A DNA stretch of 64,000 nucleotides from Oceaniglobus trochenteri (GCF_020529025.1 NZ_JACNMM010000002.1:310001-374000), one strand, 5' to 3'. Counted from the first letter of the stretch, positions 17,292 to 27,183 are shown. Notes: generated by a model from the sequence alone, not told the origin. Translations and numbers: made by a program.

Positions 17292-19163
17292 ATGAAGCAG
17301 TCAGACAATCCCGCAGACCCTTTCAAGAAGGCGCTGGCCGAGGCCACCAAGACCATGGCGGACGATCCCGACATGACGGTGACCTATTCCGTCGACCCCC
17401 CGGGGATGAGCAACGACAGCGTGCGCCTGCCCCAGATCACGCGCCGCATGACCCGTGACGAGGTTCTGCTGGCGCGTGGCACCGCCGATGCCTATGCCTT
17501 GCGCCGCCGCCACCACGATGCCGGCACCTTCAACCGCTATGCCCCCCAGGGCCAGATCGCGCGCGACCTTTACGAGGCGATGGAAGAGGCCCGCTGCGAA
17601 GCCGTGGGCGCGCGCACCATGCCCGGCACCGCGGGCAACATCGACAGCAAGATCGCGCACGAGGCGATGCGCAAGGGCTATGCCCAGGTGACGAAAGCCT
17701 CGGATGCGCCGCTTTCGGTTGCGGCCGGATACCTGATCCGCCACCTGGCCACCGGGCGTCCCCTGCCCGAGGGCGCAGACAACATCATGAACCTCTGGCG
17801 CGGTTTCCTGGAGGAAAAGGCCGGCGGCACCCTTGAGGATCTGCAGGCCAAGCTGGGCAACCAGGCCGATTTCGCCCGCTTTGCCCGCCAGATCATCGAA
17901 GACCTGGGATATGGCGACCAGTTGGGCGATGACCCGGACGCCGAGGACGAGTCCGAAGACGAGGCCGAGCCCGAGGACGACGACACCGACAACCCCGACA
18001 ACCAGGGCGACGATCAGGAGGACGGCGACGAATCCGAGGCCAGCCCCGAGCAAAGCCAGGACCAGACCCAGGACCCGAGCCAGGCCCAGGTCACCATGGA
18101 CGACATGGCCGATTCCGAGATGGGCGAAGAGGCCGAGATGCCCGAAGGCGACGCGCCCTTCGAACCGCCCGCCCCGCCCCCCGCTTCGGCGGCCGATCCC
18201 AACTACCTTGTCTACCAGACCGACCACGATGAGGAGATCCGCGCCGAGGACCTGGCCGAACCGGCCGAACTGGAACGCCTGCGCGCCTACCTGGATCAGC
18301 AGTTGGAGCCCCTGAAGGGCGCCGTGTCGCGGCTGGCCAACAAGTTGCAGCGCCGCCTGCAGGCACAGCAATCGCGCAGCTGGGAATTCGACCTTGAGGA
18401 AGGCACGCTGGACGCCGGGCGCCTGGCCCGTGTCGTGGCCAACCCCACCACCCCGCTGTCCTTCAAGCGCGAGAAGGATACCGAGTTTCGCGATACCTGC
18501 GTGACGCTGCTTCTGGACAACTCGGGCTCCATGCGCGGGCGGCCGATCTCGATTGCCGCGATCTGTGCCGATGTCCTGGCCCGCACGCTGGAGCGCTGCG
18601 ACGTGAAGGTCGAGATCCTGGGCTTCACCACCCGCGCCTGGAAGGGCGGGCAGGCCCGCGAATCCTGGCTGGCCGCCGGGCGCCCCACCGCACCGGGGCG
18701 GCTGAACGACCTGCGCCACATCATCTACAAGTGCGCGGATTCGCCCTGGCGGCGGGCGCGGCCCAACCTGGGCCTGATGATGAAAGAGGGCCTGCTGAAG
18801 GAAAACATCGACGGCGAGGCGCTGGAATGGGCGCACCGCCGCCTGTCATCGCGCCACGAGGCCCGCAAGATCCTGATGGTGATTTCGGACGGCGCGCCGG
18901 TGGATGACAGCACCCTGTCGGTGAACCCGGCCAACTACCTGGAAAAGCACCTGCGCGACGTGATCGCCATGGTCGAGCGCAAGAAGCAGGTCGAGCTTCT
19001 GGCCATCGGCATCGGCCATGACGTGACCCGCTATTACGACCGGGCGGTCACGATCACCGACGTGGAGCAACTGGCCGGCGCGATGACCGAACAGCTTGCC
19101 TCGCTCTTCGACGCCGATCCGCGTGCACGCGCAAGGGTCATGGGGATGAAACGCGCCGGCTGA
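17292..19163 (+). CDS. cobT: Aerobic cobaltochelatase subunit CobT
   Basis: This 623-residue protein is the VWA-containing chaperone-like subunit of cobaltochelatase. The N-terminal CobT domain covers about residues 1-215. A strongly acidic linker follows at about 215-265 (runs of Asp and Glu such as [16 protein letters not shown]), then a helical segment and the VWA domain with its metal site D409-N-S411-G-S413. It forms a ring with CobS to deliver cobalt to CobN. The same symbol is also used for the unrelated enzyme at 62371-63390; the two must not be confused. Confidence 0.96.
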   Translation: MKQSDNPADPFKKALAEATKTMADDPDMTVTYSVDPPGMSNDSVRLPQITRRMTRDEVLLARGTADAYALRRRHHDAGTFNRYAPQGQIARDLYEAMEEARCEAVGARTMPGTAGNIDSKIAHEAMRKGYAQVTKASDAPLSVAAGYLIRHLATGRPLPEGADNIMNLWRGFLEEKAGGTLEDLQAKLGNQADFARFARQIIEDLGYGDQLGDDPDAEDESEDEAEPEDDDTDNPDNQGDDQEDGDESEASPEQSQDQTQDPSQAQVTMDDMADSEMGEEAEMPEGDAPFEPPAPPPASAADPNYLVYQTDHDEEIRAEDLAEPAELERLRAYLDQQLEPLKGAVSRLANKLQRRLQAQQSRSWEFDLEEGTLDAGRLARVVANPTTPLSFKREKDTEFRDTCVTLLLDNSGSMRGRPISIAAICADVLARTLERCDVKVEILGFTTRAWKGGQARESWLAAGRPTAPGRLNDLRHIIYKCADSPWRRARPNLGLMMKEGLLKENIDGEALEWAHRRLSSRHEARKILMVISDGAPVDDSTLSVNPANYLEKHLRDVIAMVERKKQVELLAIGIGHDVTRYYDRAVTITDVEQLAGAMTEQLASLFDADPRARARVMGMKRAG

Positions 19164-19179
19164 GCCTTTGGCGGGCCGG

Positions 19180-19208
19180 GGATTTCGAGTATTTTTGCAA
19201 AGAAGAAA
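19180..19208 (+). repeat. Dispersed intergenic repeat, copy 2
   Basis: GATTTCGAGTATTTTTGCAA followed by AGAAGAAA lies between the cobT stop and the aminopeptidase start. The left arm is GGGATTTC instead of the CCTCCGGCGG arm of copy 1. Confidence 0.7.
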
Positions 19209-19237
19209 CCAGGGGTGGTTCCCTGGGAGGAATGGCG

Positions 19238-21043
19238 ATGTTTCAGACCTTTGAAGTAAGCACCTCGCCCGAGCAGGGGCCGGGCCGTCTGGCGCTGGTG
19301 CGGGCGGCCATGGCCGATGCCGGGCTTGACGCATTCCTTGTGCCCCGCGCCGATGCCCATCAGGGCGAATATGTCGCGCCCCGCGATGCGCGTCTGGCCT
19401 GGCTGACGGGTTTCACCGGATCGGCGGGCTTTTGCGCCGTGCTGGCCGACGAGGCGGGCGTCTTCATCGACGGGCGCTACCGGGTGCAGGTGCGCAGCCA
19501 GGTGGCCGATGTCTTCACGCCCGTGAACTGGCCCACAACCACCCTTGGCCCCTGGCTGGCCCAGCGGTTGCCCGAGGGCGCGCAGGTTGGCTTTGACCCC
19601 TGGCTGCACACCGCGGGCGAGATCGAGACCCTGCGCGCCGCGGCCCCCGGCCTTGCCTTCCTGCCCACCGACAACCTGGTGGATGCCGTCTGGCAGGATC
19701 AGCCCGCCCCGCCCTCGGGCCCTGCCGAGGCCTGGCCCGAGGCCCTTGCCGGACGCTCGGCCACCGAAAAATGCGGCGACATGGCCGATGAGCTGCGCGC
19801 GGCGGGCCAGCGCGCCTGCGTTCTCACCCTGCCGGATTCGATCTGCTGGCTGCTGAACATTCGCGGCAGCGATATCGAACGCAACCCCGTGGTACATGCC
19901 TTCGCCATCCTGCACGACGATGGGCGGGTCGATCTGTTCTGCGATCCGGCAAAGCTGAACGCCCTGGCCCGCCACTTGGGCGACGGCGTGGCGGTTCATC
20001 CCGCCGGGGGGCTGGACGATGCCCTTGCCGCCCTGACCGGCCCGGTGCGGGTGGACAAGGCCACGGCGCCCTTCGCCGTCCCGGCCAGGCTGGAGGGCGC
20101 AGGCGTCGAGCTGTGCTTTGACGCCGATCCCTGCATCCTTGCCAAGGCCCGCAAGAGCGACGCCGAGATCGCCGGAACCCGCGCCGCCCACCTGCGCGAC
20201 GGCGCGGCCATGTGCCGCTTCCTGGCCTGGCTCGACACCGCGGCGGACCGAGTGACGGCGGGCGAGACCGTGACCGAGATCGACGTGGTGCGCGCGCTGG
20301 AGGGATTCCGGCGCGACATCAACCAGCTGCGCGACATCAGCTTTGAAACCATCGCCGGATCGGGGCCAAACGGCGCCATCGTCCATTACCGCGTGAACGA
20401 GGACAGCAACCGCGCCCTCGCCCCCGATGAATTGCTGTTGGTGGACAGCGGCGGGCAATACCTTGACGGCACCACCGACATCACCCGCACCCTGGCCATC
20501 GGTGACCCCACCGAGGAACAGCGCGCCTGTTTCACCCGGGTGCTGCAGGGCATGATCGCCCTGTCCCGCGCCCGCTGGCCCAGAAGCCTGGCGGGGCGCG
20601 ACCTTGATCCGCTGGCGCGCTATCCCCTGTGGCTGGCGGGGCTGGATTACGACCATGGCACCGGCCACGGCGTGGGCGCCTATCTGAGCGTGCACGAAGG
20701 CCCGCAGCGGATTTCGCGGCTGGGCGAGGTGCCCCTGTCGCCCGGCATGATCCTCAGCAACGAACCCGGCTATTACCGCGACGGCGCCTTCGGCATCCGC
20801 ATCGAAAACCTGGTGGTGGTGCAACAGGCCCCTGCCCTTGCGGGCAGCGACGGGCGCGATCAGCTGTCCTTCGAAACGCTGACCTTCGCCCCCATCGACC
20901 GGCGGCTGATCGACACGGCCCTGCTGGCACCGGGCGAACGCGACTGGCTGAACGCCTATCACGCCGAGGTCTCCGCCCGCATCACGCCCGAGGTCGACGC
21001 CGAGGTGGCCGCCTGGCTGGCCCGCGCCACCGCGCCGATCTGA
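19238..21043 (+). CDS. M24 family aminopeptidase P (Xaa-Pro aminopeptidase)
   Basis: The 601-residue protein has the three-domain layout of the large aminopeptidase P type: two creatinase-like N-terminal domains, then the pita-bread M24 catalytic domain from about residue 310. The metal ligands are visible in order: Asp in LLLVDSGGQY, Asp in GTTDITRT, His in HGTGHGVGAY, Glu in ILSNEPGYY and Glu in GIRIENL. It removes an N-terminal residue before proline. GGGAGG at 19225 favours the ATG at 19238 over the one at 19232. Confidence 0.93.
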   Translation: MFQTFEVSTSPEQGPGRLALVRAAMADAGLDAFLVPRADAHQGEYVAPRDARLAWLTGFTGSAGFCAVLADEAGVFIDGRYRVQVRSQVADVFTPVNWPTTTLGPWLAQRLPEGAQVGFDPWLHTAGEIETLRAAAPGLAFLPTDNLVDAVWQDQPAPPSGPAEAWPEALAGRSATEKCGDMADELRAAGQRACVLTLPDSICWLLNIRGSDIERNPVVHAFAILHDDGRVDLFCDPAKLNALARHLGDGVAVHPAGGLDDALAALTGPVRVDKATAPFAVPARLEGAGVELCFDADPCILAKARKSDAEIAGTRAAHLRDGAAMCRFLAWLDTAADRVTAGETVTEIDVVRALEGFRRDINQLRDISFETIAGSGPNGAIVHYRVNEDSNRALAPDELLLVDSGGQYLDGTTDITRTLAIGDPTEEQRACFTRVLQGMIALSRARWPRSLAGRDLDPLARYPLWLAGLDYDHGTGHGVGAYLSVHEGPQRISRLGEVPLSPGMILSNEPGYYRDGAFGIRIENLVVVQQAPALAGSDGRDQLSFETLTFAPIDRRLIDTALLAPGERDWLNAYHAEVSARITPEVDAEVAAWLARATAPI

Positions 21044-21138
21044 ACGCCCTGATGTCTATGTTTGCGCTATCTTCGGGCATGGCGCGGCACGCGCGGCTGG
21101 GATAGGATCGCGCCAAACGACAGAACAGGGAGATCGGC

Positions 21139-21480
21139 ATGGCCGACACAATCACGATCCGCCCGGCGCAGGGCACATGGGTGGTCCGCGCCGGCGGGGC
21201 CGTCATCGGCGAAACCGAGGCGGCGCAGGAACTGACCGAAGGCAACGGCCCACCGGTGATCTATTTCCCCCGCGCCGACCTGGCCATGGCGTTTCTCGAA
21301 CGCTCGGACAGCAGGACGCATTGCCCCCTGAAGGGCGACGCCAGCTATTTCTCGGTCCAGACGAAAAGCGAACTGATCCGCGATGCGGCCTGGAGCTATG
21401 AGTGCCCCCGGCCCGGGGCCGAGGGCATCGCCGGTCACCTGGCCTTCTATTCCTCGAAAGTGGCGGTCGAACAGGTCTGA
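21139..21480 (+). CDS. DUF427 domain protein
   Basis: The 113-residue product is a single DUF427 domain, with GTWVVRAGGAVIGET, VIYFPRADLAMAFLERSD, and the conserved THCPLKGDASYFSV core. The ribosome site AGGGAGA precedes the ATG. Members are small globular proteins of unknown function found widely in alphaproteobacteria and actinobacteria. It is convergent with soxG. Confidence 0.85.
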   Translation: MADTITIRPAQGTWVVRAGGAVIGETEAAQELTEGNGPPVIYFPRADLAMAFLERSDSRTHCPLKGDASYFSVQTKSELIRDAAWSYECPRPGAEGIAGHLAFYSSKVAVEQV

Positions 21481-21499
21481 TCCGGGGGCGAAGGGCGGC

Positions 21500-22033
21500 T
21501 CAGCCCGCGCTTTGGCTGCGCAGGGCATGGCCCATGGCGCGGGTCAGATCGTGGATCGCCGTGTGCGCCATGGACCGCGGCACCATGATGCGCAGCCGAT
21601 CGTCCTTCAGCCGCGTGATGCTGGCGTGCACATGGCCCAGCAGGCTGCGCGCGGTATGGCCGGGCGGAAACTGCGCCGCCCGGGTATCGACGGGGCAAAG
21701 CCGGGCCAGGGCCTCTGCGCCGCCCGGGCCGGTCAGGTCGAAGACCGCCCAGGCATCCGACTGATCGCTGATCGCGCCATGGCTGGACCGGGGCGGCGCC
21801 CCCAGGACCAGGGCCAGATGCCGCCCGGCCCAGATCGCCAGGGCGCCATCGGCTTCGCTGGTCCGGCCGGGCGCCGGAAAGGGCATGCCCATGTCATCAG
21901 AAACCGCCCCTTCCTGCCCATCAAATGGCATGACGGCGGTGATTGCCTCGGGCAGGTGTTCGGCAAGGGTCAGACCCCCGATGGTCTGGGGCAGCGCGCC
22001 CCCGGCGGCGGTCCTGGCGACAAGTCTAACCAC
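21500..22033 (-). CDS. soxG: Sarcosine oxidase subunit gamma
   Basis: The 177-residue product is the small accessory subunit of heterotetrameric sarcosine oxidase. SoxG-type features include LPQTIGGLTLAEHLP and the segment WAVFDLTGPGGAEALARLCP, which is also shared with the T-protein family. The GTG at 22033 is chosen because GGGAGG lies eight bases before it, giving an 8-base overlap with soxA; a longer start would run deep into soxA. It is the last gene of the reverse-strand sox operon. Confidence 0.88.
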   Translation of the reverse strand: MVRLVARTAAGGALPQTIGGLTLAEHLPEAITAVMPFDGQEGAVSDDMGMPFPAPGRTSEADGALAIWAGRHLALVLGAPPRSSHGAISDQSDAWAVFDLTGPGGAEALARLCPVDTRAAQFPPGHTARSLLGHVHASITRLKDDRLRIMVPRSMAHTAIHDLTRAMGHALRSQSAG

Positions 22034-24938
22034 GCAAACGTCCTCCCTCGGGGTCGAAGGCCACCGGATCGGTGACGATGCACAGGGTGTCATGGCCGCG
22101 CAGGTGATCGACCAGCCTGATCCTTTCTCCAAGGCGCGCGGGCCCGTGTTTCAGGAAGGCCAGCGCGAGGTTGCTGTTCAGCGTCGGCGACCAGGCGACC
22201 GAGGTGACATGGCCCTGGTCATGCACCCTTTCGGCCTTGTCGCCCGGGTTGAACAGATGCGCCCCCGCGCTGACGGGCGCCTGCGGATCGACGGGGCGCA
22301 GACCCACCAGCCTTTCGCGCGCCGGATCGCGCAGACCGGGCCGCGCCGCCATCATCTTGCCGATGCAATCCTTGTCGGGCGACACCATGCGCCCCATCCC
22401 CAGATCGCAAGCGGTGGTGCGACCGTCGATCTCGGCATCGGTCAGGTGTCCCTTTTCGATCCGCAGCACGTTCAGCGCCTCCATACCGTAGGCCCCCCCG
22501 CCCAGCCCCTCGGCCAAGGCCACCAGCAGCCGGAACAGGCTGTCGCCATAGCGGGCCGGAACCGCGATTTCATAGGCATGTTCCCCCGAAAACGAGATGC
22601 GGAACAACCGAGCCGCCACCCCGCAGACCGACACGGCACCGCAGGACATGAAGGGCCAGGCGTCGTTTCCGATCTCGTCATCCAGCAGCGCGTTCAGAAG
22701 GTCGCGCGATCGCGGGCCGGCCACCGCGAATTGCGCCCACTGCTCGGTCACCGGGGCAAGGCGCAGGTTCCACTCCGGGCGCAGCACCTGTGACACGAAC
22801 TCCAGATGCTTCAGCACCGGCGCCGCAGCGGCCGTTGTGGTGGTCATCACATAGTGGCCCGGGGCAAGGCAGGCGGTGGTGCCGTCGTCCATCACATGGC
22901 CATCCTCGCGCAGCATCAGGCCATAGCGCACCCGCCCCGGCTTCAGCGTCGAAAACCGGTTGGCATAAACGAAGTCGAGGAATGCCGCGGCATCGGGGCC
23001 CTGGATGTCGATCTTGCCCAGGGTCGATACGTCGCAGATGCCCACCGCGTTGCGCACCATCGCCACCTCGCGGTCGCAACTTTCGCGCCAGGTGGTTTCG
23101 CCGGGGCGCGGGAACCAGCCGGGCCTGTACCACAGGCCCGCCTCGATCATCGGCGCGCCCTTTTCCACGCTGGCGCCATGCGAGGGGGTGAATCGCTGCG
23201 GCGCATAGCCCGCACCCGAGGCCCCTGCCCCCATGGCCGCGATCGGCACCGGGACATAGGGCGGGCGAAAGGTGGTGGTTCCGGTTTCGGCAATGCCGCG
23301 CCCGGTGGCGTCGGCCAGCACCGCCAGGGCGTTGACGTTGCTGCCCTTGCCCTGATCCGTGGCCATGCCCAGGGTGGTATAGCGCTTCATGTGCTCGACA
23401 CTGCGGAAATTCTCGCGCGCGGCCTGGGCCACGTCCTTCGTCGTCACGTCGTTCTGCAGATCCAGCCAGGCGCGCCCCCTGCCCGCCACCTGCCAGTGCG
23501 GGGTGATGGCAAAGGGAGCATCCTCGGCGCCCGGCAGATCGGGCATGGTGGCGCGCAACCCCAGGTCGGACAGCGCCGCAAGCGCCGCCCTGGCCCCCGT
23601 GCTCAGCGCGCCGTGGGTGGAAAAGACACCCGCCGCGGCACCCGCCACCCCCAACCCCGGAATGGCACCTTCGGGCGGAACGAAACCGGCGATGTCATCG
23701 CGCCAGAGCGGGCGCGCGTTCATGTGGCAGGTCAGATGCACCGCCGGGTTCCAGCCGCCCGAAACCGCCAGGGTATCGGCGCGCAGCCGACGCTCGCGCC
23801 CGTTCTGGCGGATGGTGATGCCCCGCAGGCCCAGCCGCCCGCGCGTCGCCACAACCTCGGCCCCGGCGAAGGTCTCGTAATCCGCGTATTGCGGCACTTC
23901 GGGGCGGGTGTCGATCAGGGCCGCCACCCTGACCCCGGCGGCGTGCAGATCGCGGGCGGTGCGATGAGCGCTGTCGTTGTTGCCGAAGACCGCCACCGAT
24001 TGCCCGGCCGCCACGCCATGGCGGTGCAGATACCTGCGCACGGCGCCCGCCATCATCACCCCGGGCCGGTCGTTGCCCGGAAAGGCGATGCCGCGTTCCA
24101 GCGCGCCGGCACAGAGCACCGCACGGCGGGCCGCGATGCGCCAGAAGCTGTGATGCACCGCCCCCGGCGCGCCCCGTTGCAGGGCGCCATAGGTGCCGCC
24201 GTCATAGGCGCCGGTGACCGTGGTGCGCGCCATGCGCCTGACGTTGGGCAGGCTGTCCAATTCCTCCAGCGAGGCCGCCACCCATGCGCGGGCAGGCGCG
24301 CCGCCCAGCATCTCGTCCTCGTCCAGAAGGCGCCCGCCCATGCGGTCGCGCTCATCGGCCAGGATCACGTCGGCCCCCGCACGCCCGGCAACCAGCGCCG
24401 CCATCAGCCCCGCGGGCCCGGCCCCGATCACCAGAAGGTCGCAATGGCCGAACACCTTGTCCGACACATCCGGTGCGGGCAGTCCCGACAATGCCCCCAA
24501 ACCGGCGGCGCGCCGGATCAGGGGTTCGTACACCCTTTCCCAGAAGGCGCGCGGCCACATGAAGGTCTTGTAATAGAACCCCGCCCCCAGCAGCGGCGAC
24601 AGAAGGTCGTTCACCGCCATGACATCCAGGCCCAGCCCGGGCCAGCGGTTCTGGCTGACCGCCTCCATCCCGTCGAAAAGTTCGACCATGGGCGCGCGTT
24701 CGTTGGGGCGCCTGTCGCCGCCGCGCCCCACCGTCACCAGGGCGTTCGGCTCGTCCGAACCGGCGGTCATCACCCCGCGCGGGCGGTGATACTTGAACGA
24801 CCGCCCCATAAGCCGCACGCCATTGGCCAGAAGCGCCGAGGCCAGGCTGTCGCCCGCCAGCCCGGTATAGGGCCGCCCGTCGAAGCTGAACCCGATCACC
24901 CGGCCGGGATCGACCAAACCACGCCCCGCGATCCTCAT
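22026..24938 (-). CDS. soxA: Sarcosine oxidase subunit alpha
   Basis: The 970-residue subunit binds NAD+ and tetrahydrofolate. It begins with a 2Fe-2S-ferredoxin-like segment (residues about 10-95, SLASALLANGVRLMGRSFKY). A Rossmann domain follows, with VIGAGPAGLMAALVAGRAGA and a second dinucleotide region VAVFGNNDSAHRTA. The C-terminal half is an aminomethyltransferase-like folate domain (KIDIQGPDAAAFLDFVYAN, FLKHGPARLGERI). The formaldehyde equivalent from sarcosine is captured as methylene-tetrahydrofolate there. The start overlaps the soxD stop by four bases. Confidence 0.96.
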   Translation of the reverse strand: MRIAGRGLVDPGRVIGFSFDGRPYTGLAGDSLASALLANGVRLMGRSFKYHRPRGVMTAGSDEPNALVTVGRGGDRRPNERAPMVELFDGMEAVSQNRWPGLGLDVMAVNDLLSPLLGAGFYYKTFMWPRAFWERVYEPLIRRAAGLGALSGLPAPDVSDKVFGHCDLLVIGAGPAGLMAALVAGRAGADVILADERDRMGGRLLDEDEMLGGAPARAWVAASLEELDSLPNVRRMARTTVTGAYDGGTYGALQRGAPGAVHHSFWRIAARRAVLCAGALERGIAFPGNDRPGVMMAGAVRRYLHRHGVAAGQSVAVFGNNDSAHRTARDLHAAGVRVAALIDTRPEVPQYADYETFAGAEVVATRGRLGLRGITIRQNGRERRLRADTLAVSGGWNPAVHLTCHMNARPLWRDDIAGFVPPEGAIPGLGVAGAAAGVFSTHGALSTGARAALAALSDLGLRATMPDLPGAEDAPFAITPHWQVAGRGRAWLDLQNDVTTKDVAQAARENFRSVEHMKRYTTLGMATDQGKGSNVNALAVLADATGRGIAETGTTTFRPPYVPVPIAAMGAGASGAGYAPQRFTPSHGASVEKGAPMIEAGLWYRPGWFPRPGETTWRESCDREVAMVRNAVGICDVSTLGKIDIQGPDAAAFLDFVYANRFSTLKPGRVRYGLMLREDGHVMDDGTTACLAPGHYVMTTTTAAAAPVLKHLEFVSQVLRPEWNLRLAPVTEQWAQFAVAGPRSRDLLNALLDDEIGNDAWPFMSCGAVSVCGVAARLFRISFSGEHAYEIAVPARYGDSLFRLLVALAEGLGGGAYGMEALNVLRIEKGHLTDAEIDGRTTACDLGMGRMVSPDKDCIGKMMAARPGLRDPARERLVGLRPVDPQAPVSAGAHLFNPGDKAERVHDQGHVTSVAWSPTLNSNLALAFLKHGPARLGERIRLVDHLRGHDTLCIVTDPVAFDPEGGRLRG

Positions 24939-25192
24939 GGCGCATCCGCCAGCGCGACGGCGATAACCGCGTGGGTGACGGTATCGCGCGTCACCACCAG
25001 CCAGGCCGAACATCCCGCGCCGTGGTGCCACAGATCCCGCGCCACCCCGGCGGGGTTTTCGCGCAGGTGCAGATAGGCGTCCCAGGCCTCCGGTCCGGCC
25101 TCGGGTGCCGGACGCTCGCACAATACCGCGTCGCCGGTATAGGAAAACTCGCGCAGGTCACGCTCCCCGCAGAGGGGACAGGTCAGCCGCAT
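24935..25192 (-). CDS. soxD: Sarcosine oxidase subunit delta
   Basis: The 85-residue subunit carries the zinc-binding motif CPLCGERDLREFSY near its N-terminus and the second pair of ligands in WHHGAGCSAW, as in known SoxD proteins. It stabilises the alpha-beta assembly. The ATG at 25192 is preceded by GGGGTG. Its start lies 69 bases after the soxB stop, and that gap contains a copy of the dispersed repeat. The stop overlaps soxA. Confidence 0.93.
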   Translation of the reverse strand: MRLTCPLCGERDLREFSYTGDAVLCERPAPEAGPEAWDAYLHLRENPAGVARDLWHHGAGCSAWLVVTRDTVTHAVIAVALADAP

Positions 25193-25204
25193 GACGGCAC
25201 ACCC

Positions 25205-25246
25205 CTTCTCTTTCTTGCCGAAAATACTCGCGCCGCAGGCTCCCGA
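25205..25246 (-). repeat. Dispersed intergenic repeat, copy 3
   Basis: On the reverse strand the core GAGTATTTTCGGCAAGAAAG is identical to copy 1 and is preceded by CCTGCGGCGC. It lies inside the sox operon between soxB and soxD, just before the soxD ribosome site, so it must be transcribed. Confidence 0.8.
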
Positions 25247-25261
25247 AGCCACGTCGCGCGC

Positions 25262-26515
25262 CTAGTGCAGTTTGTGTTGCGCACCGGTGCCCTCCTCGTC
25301 CATCAGGCCCACGCCATCGCGGAACCGGTCCAGGCGGAAGCGCGCGGCAGTGTCGTGGGGCCGGTCGGTGGCCAGCAGGTGCGCCAGGGCAAACCCCGAG
25401 GCAGGCGTCGCCTTGAACCCGCCATAACACCAGCCGCAATCCAGGTAGAGCCCTTCGATTCCCGTCCTGTCGATGATGGGCGATCCGTCGGGCGTCATGT
25501 CCATGATCCCGCCCCACGACCGCAGCACCCTGGCCTGTCCCACCACGGGCATCAGGGCCATGGCCGCCTCCATCACGTGTTCCGCCGTGGGCAGGTTGCC
25601 CCGCTGGGCGTAAGAGGCATAGCCGTCAAGATCGCCGCCGAAGACAAGGCCGCCCTTGTCGGACTGCGAGATATAGAAATGCCCCATGCCGAAGATCACG
25701 ACGTGGTCGATGATCGGTTTCAGGCCCTCGGTCACGAAGGCCTGAAGGACATGGCTTTCCACCGGCAGGCGCAGACCGGCCATGGCCGCCACCTGGCCCG
25801 ATCGCCCCGCTGTCACGATTGCAACTTTCCTGGCGCGGATCACCCCGCGCGTGGTGGTGACGCCTTGCACTTTTCCGCCTTCAACGTCGATTCCGGTCAC
25901 TTCGCATTGCTGGATCAGATCGACGCCGCGCCGGTCGGCGGCGCGGGCATATCCCCAGGCCACGGCATCGTGGCGCGCGGTTCCGCCCCGGGGATGAAGC
26001 AATGCGCCATGAATGGGAAAGCGCGCATTGTCGAAATCCAGATAGGGCAGACGGTCACGCACCTCGTCGCGGTCCAGCAGCACTGCGTCGTCGCCCTGGT
26101 TGATCATCGCGTTGCCGCCGCGCACATAGGCATCGCGCTGGTCGTCGGAATGGAACAGGTCGATCAGCCCGCGTTGCGAATGCATGACGTTATAGTTCAA
26201 TTCGCGCTCCAGCCCCTCCCAGAGCTTCAGCGAATGGGAATAGAATTCGGAATTGCCGGGCATGGCATAATTGGCCCGCACGATGGTGGTGTTGCGCCCG
26301 ACATTGCCGCCGCCCAGGTATCCCTTTTCCAGAACCGCGACGTTGCGCAGCCCATGTTCGCGCGCCAGGTAATAGGCCGTGGCCAGGCCATGACCGCCGC
26401 CGCCGATGATGACGATATCGTAGGCGTCTTTCGGCGCCGGATCGCGCCAGACCGGTTGCCACCCCTTGTTGCCGGTCAGCCCCTCTTTCAGAAGGCGCAG
26501 CGCGTTGTATCCCAT
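25262..26515 (-). CDS. soxB: Sarcosine oxidase subunit beta
   Basis: This 417-residue flavoprotein is the catalytic subunit that oxidises sarcosine to glycine. The FAD-binding Rossmann motif is IIGGGGHGLATAYYLA at about residue 36. The HPRGGTARHDAVAWGYA segment corresponds to the region where the covalent FMN-bearing His lies in characterised enzymes. The end segment DCGWCYGGFKATPASG is typical of the family. The length matches known SoxB. The start at 26515 gives the usual MGYNALRLLKEG. A zinc-ribbon protein gene ends 11 bases upstream. Confidence 0.96.
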   Translation of the reverse strand: MGYNALRLLKEGLTGNKGWQPVWRDPAPKDAYDIVIIGGGGHGLATAYYLAREHGLRNVAVLEKGYLGGGNVGRNTTIVRANYAMPGNSEFYSHSLKLWEGLERELNYNVMHSQRGLIDLFHSDDQRDAYVRGGNAMINQGDDAVLLDRDEVRDRLPYLDFDNARFPIHGALLHPRGGTARHDAVAWGYARAADRRGVDLIQQCEVTGIDVEGGKVQGVTTTRGVIRARKVAIVTAGRSGQVAAMAGLRLPVESHVLQAFVTEGLKPIIDHVVIFGMGHFYISQSDKGGLVFGGDLDGYASYAQRGNLPTAEHVMEAAMALMPVVGQARVLRSWGGIMDMTPDGSPIIDRTGIEGLYLDCGWCYGGFKATPASGFALAHLLATDRPHDTAARFRLDRFRDGVGLMDEEGTGAQHKLH

Positions 26516-26526
26516 GGGGGGCTCTC

Positions 26527-27120
26527 CTATCCGCCGTCGTAGGCTGCGCGCCGCTCCGTCTCGGTCAGGACAACGGGGGCGACGACGGGCGCGCCCTTTG
26601 CGTCGAAGAACGGGCTTTTGCGTGCCTTGCCAGACAGATAGGCCGAAAGGGTGCGCCGGATCAACCCGGTCAGCATCGTCAGGGTGCCACGGTCCTTCTT
26701 CGGCGCGCCCGGCTCGCGCAGGGCATATTTGGTGAAGCCCTGGGTGTGCAACTTGCCCAGGGCGGCCGGATCTTCGATCAGCGGTTGCCACATGCCGGCC
26801 AGGGGCAGGCGCGAACTGCCGATGGTATTGGCCAGGGGCGTGTCGCAGCATGACGCATACCAACGATAAAGCCCCTTGGGGCGCAGCCGCTTGCAGGCGA
26901 TCCTGTCGGCCCCGGCGGTGATTTCGATGCTGGCCGGTATCGTCTGGTGCAACAGGCTTCCGCCGCCCGGCGTCAGGCTGTCGCTTACACCCAGGTGACG
27001 GGCAAAGGCCCGGCAATCGGCGCAATAGCATTCGAGGTTGCACCCCGACCCGGGCGCGACATCGTGCAAGACACCGCGCAGCGTGCCGCATCGGCAGGCG
27101 AAATTCAGATCCTGGGCCAT
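26527..27120 (-). CDS. DUF6151/GFA-like zinc-ribbon protein
   Basis: The 197-residue protein has a GFA-like Cys pattern: CRCGTLRG near the start, CYCADCRAFA, then YRWYASCCDTPLANT. In the glutathione-dependent formaldehyde-activating family these residues bind two zinc ions. The rest (GKLHTQGFTKYALREPG) matches a Rhodobacterales-type group I associate with DUF6151. It lies 11 bases before soxB on the same strand and would be the first gene of that operon. Since sarcosine oxidation can release formaldehyde, a formaldehyde-related role is tempting, but it is inference. Confidence 0.75.
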   Translation of the reverse strand: MAQDLNFACRCGTLRGVLHDVAPGSGCNLECYCADCRAFARHLGVSDSLTPGGGSLLHQTIPASIEITAGADRIACKRLRPKGLYRWYASCCDTPLANTIGSSRLPLAGMWQPLIEDPAALGKLHTQGFTKYALREPGAPKKDRGTLTMLTGLIRRTLSAYLSGKARKSPFFDAKGAPVVAPVVLTETERRAAYDGG

Positions 27121-27183
27121 GGTTCTCCGATCAATTGGCTGGGCGCGAATCGCACTCGCGGATGCTGTGATATTCTTGCGGAA

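Noticed and set aside
22806-25076. 756-residue open frame opposite soxA
   Set aside because: It is an antisense shadow of the well-recognised soxA and soxD genes with no ribosome site or recognisable domain.
25262-27091. Possible fusion of soxB with an upstream domain
   Set aside because: The frame stays open upstream of the soxB start only because it reads the zinc-ribbon gene out of frame; the extra residues match nothing, and soxB begins normally at 26515.
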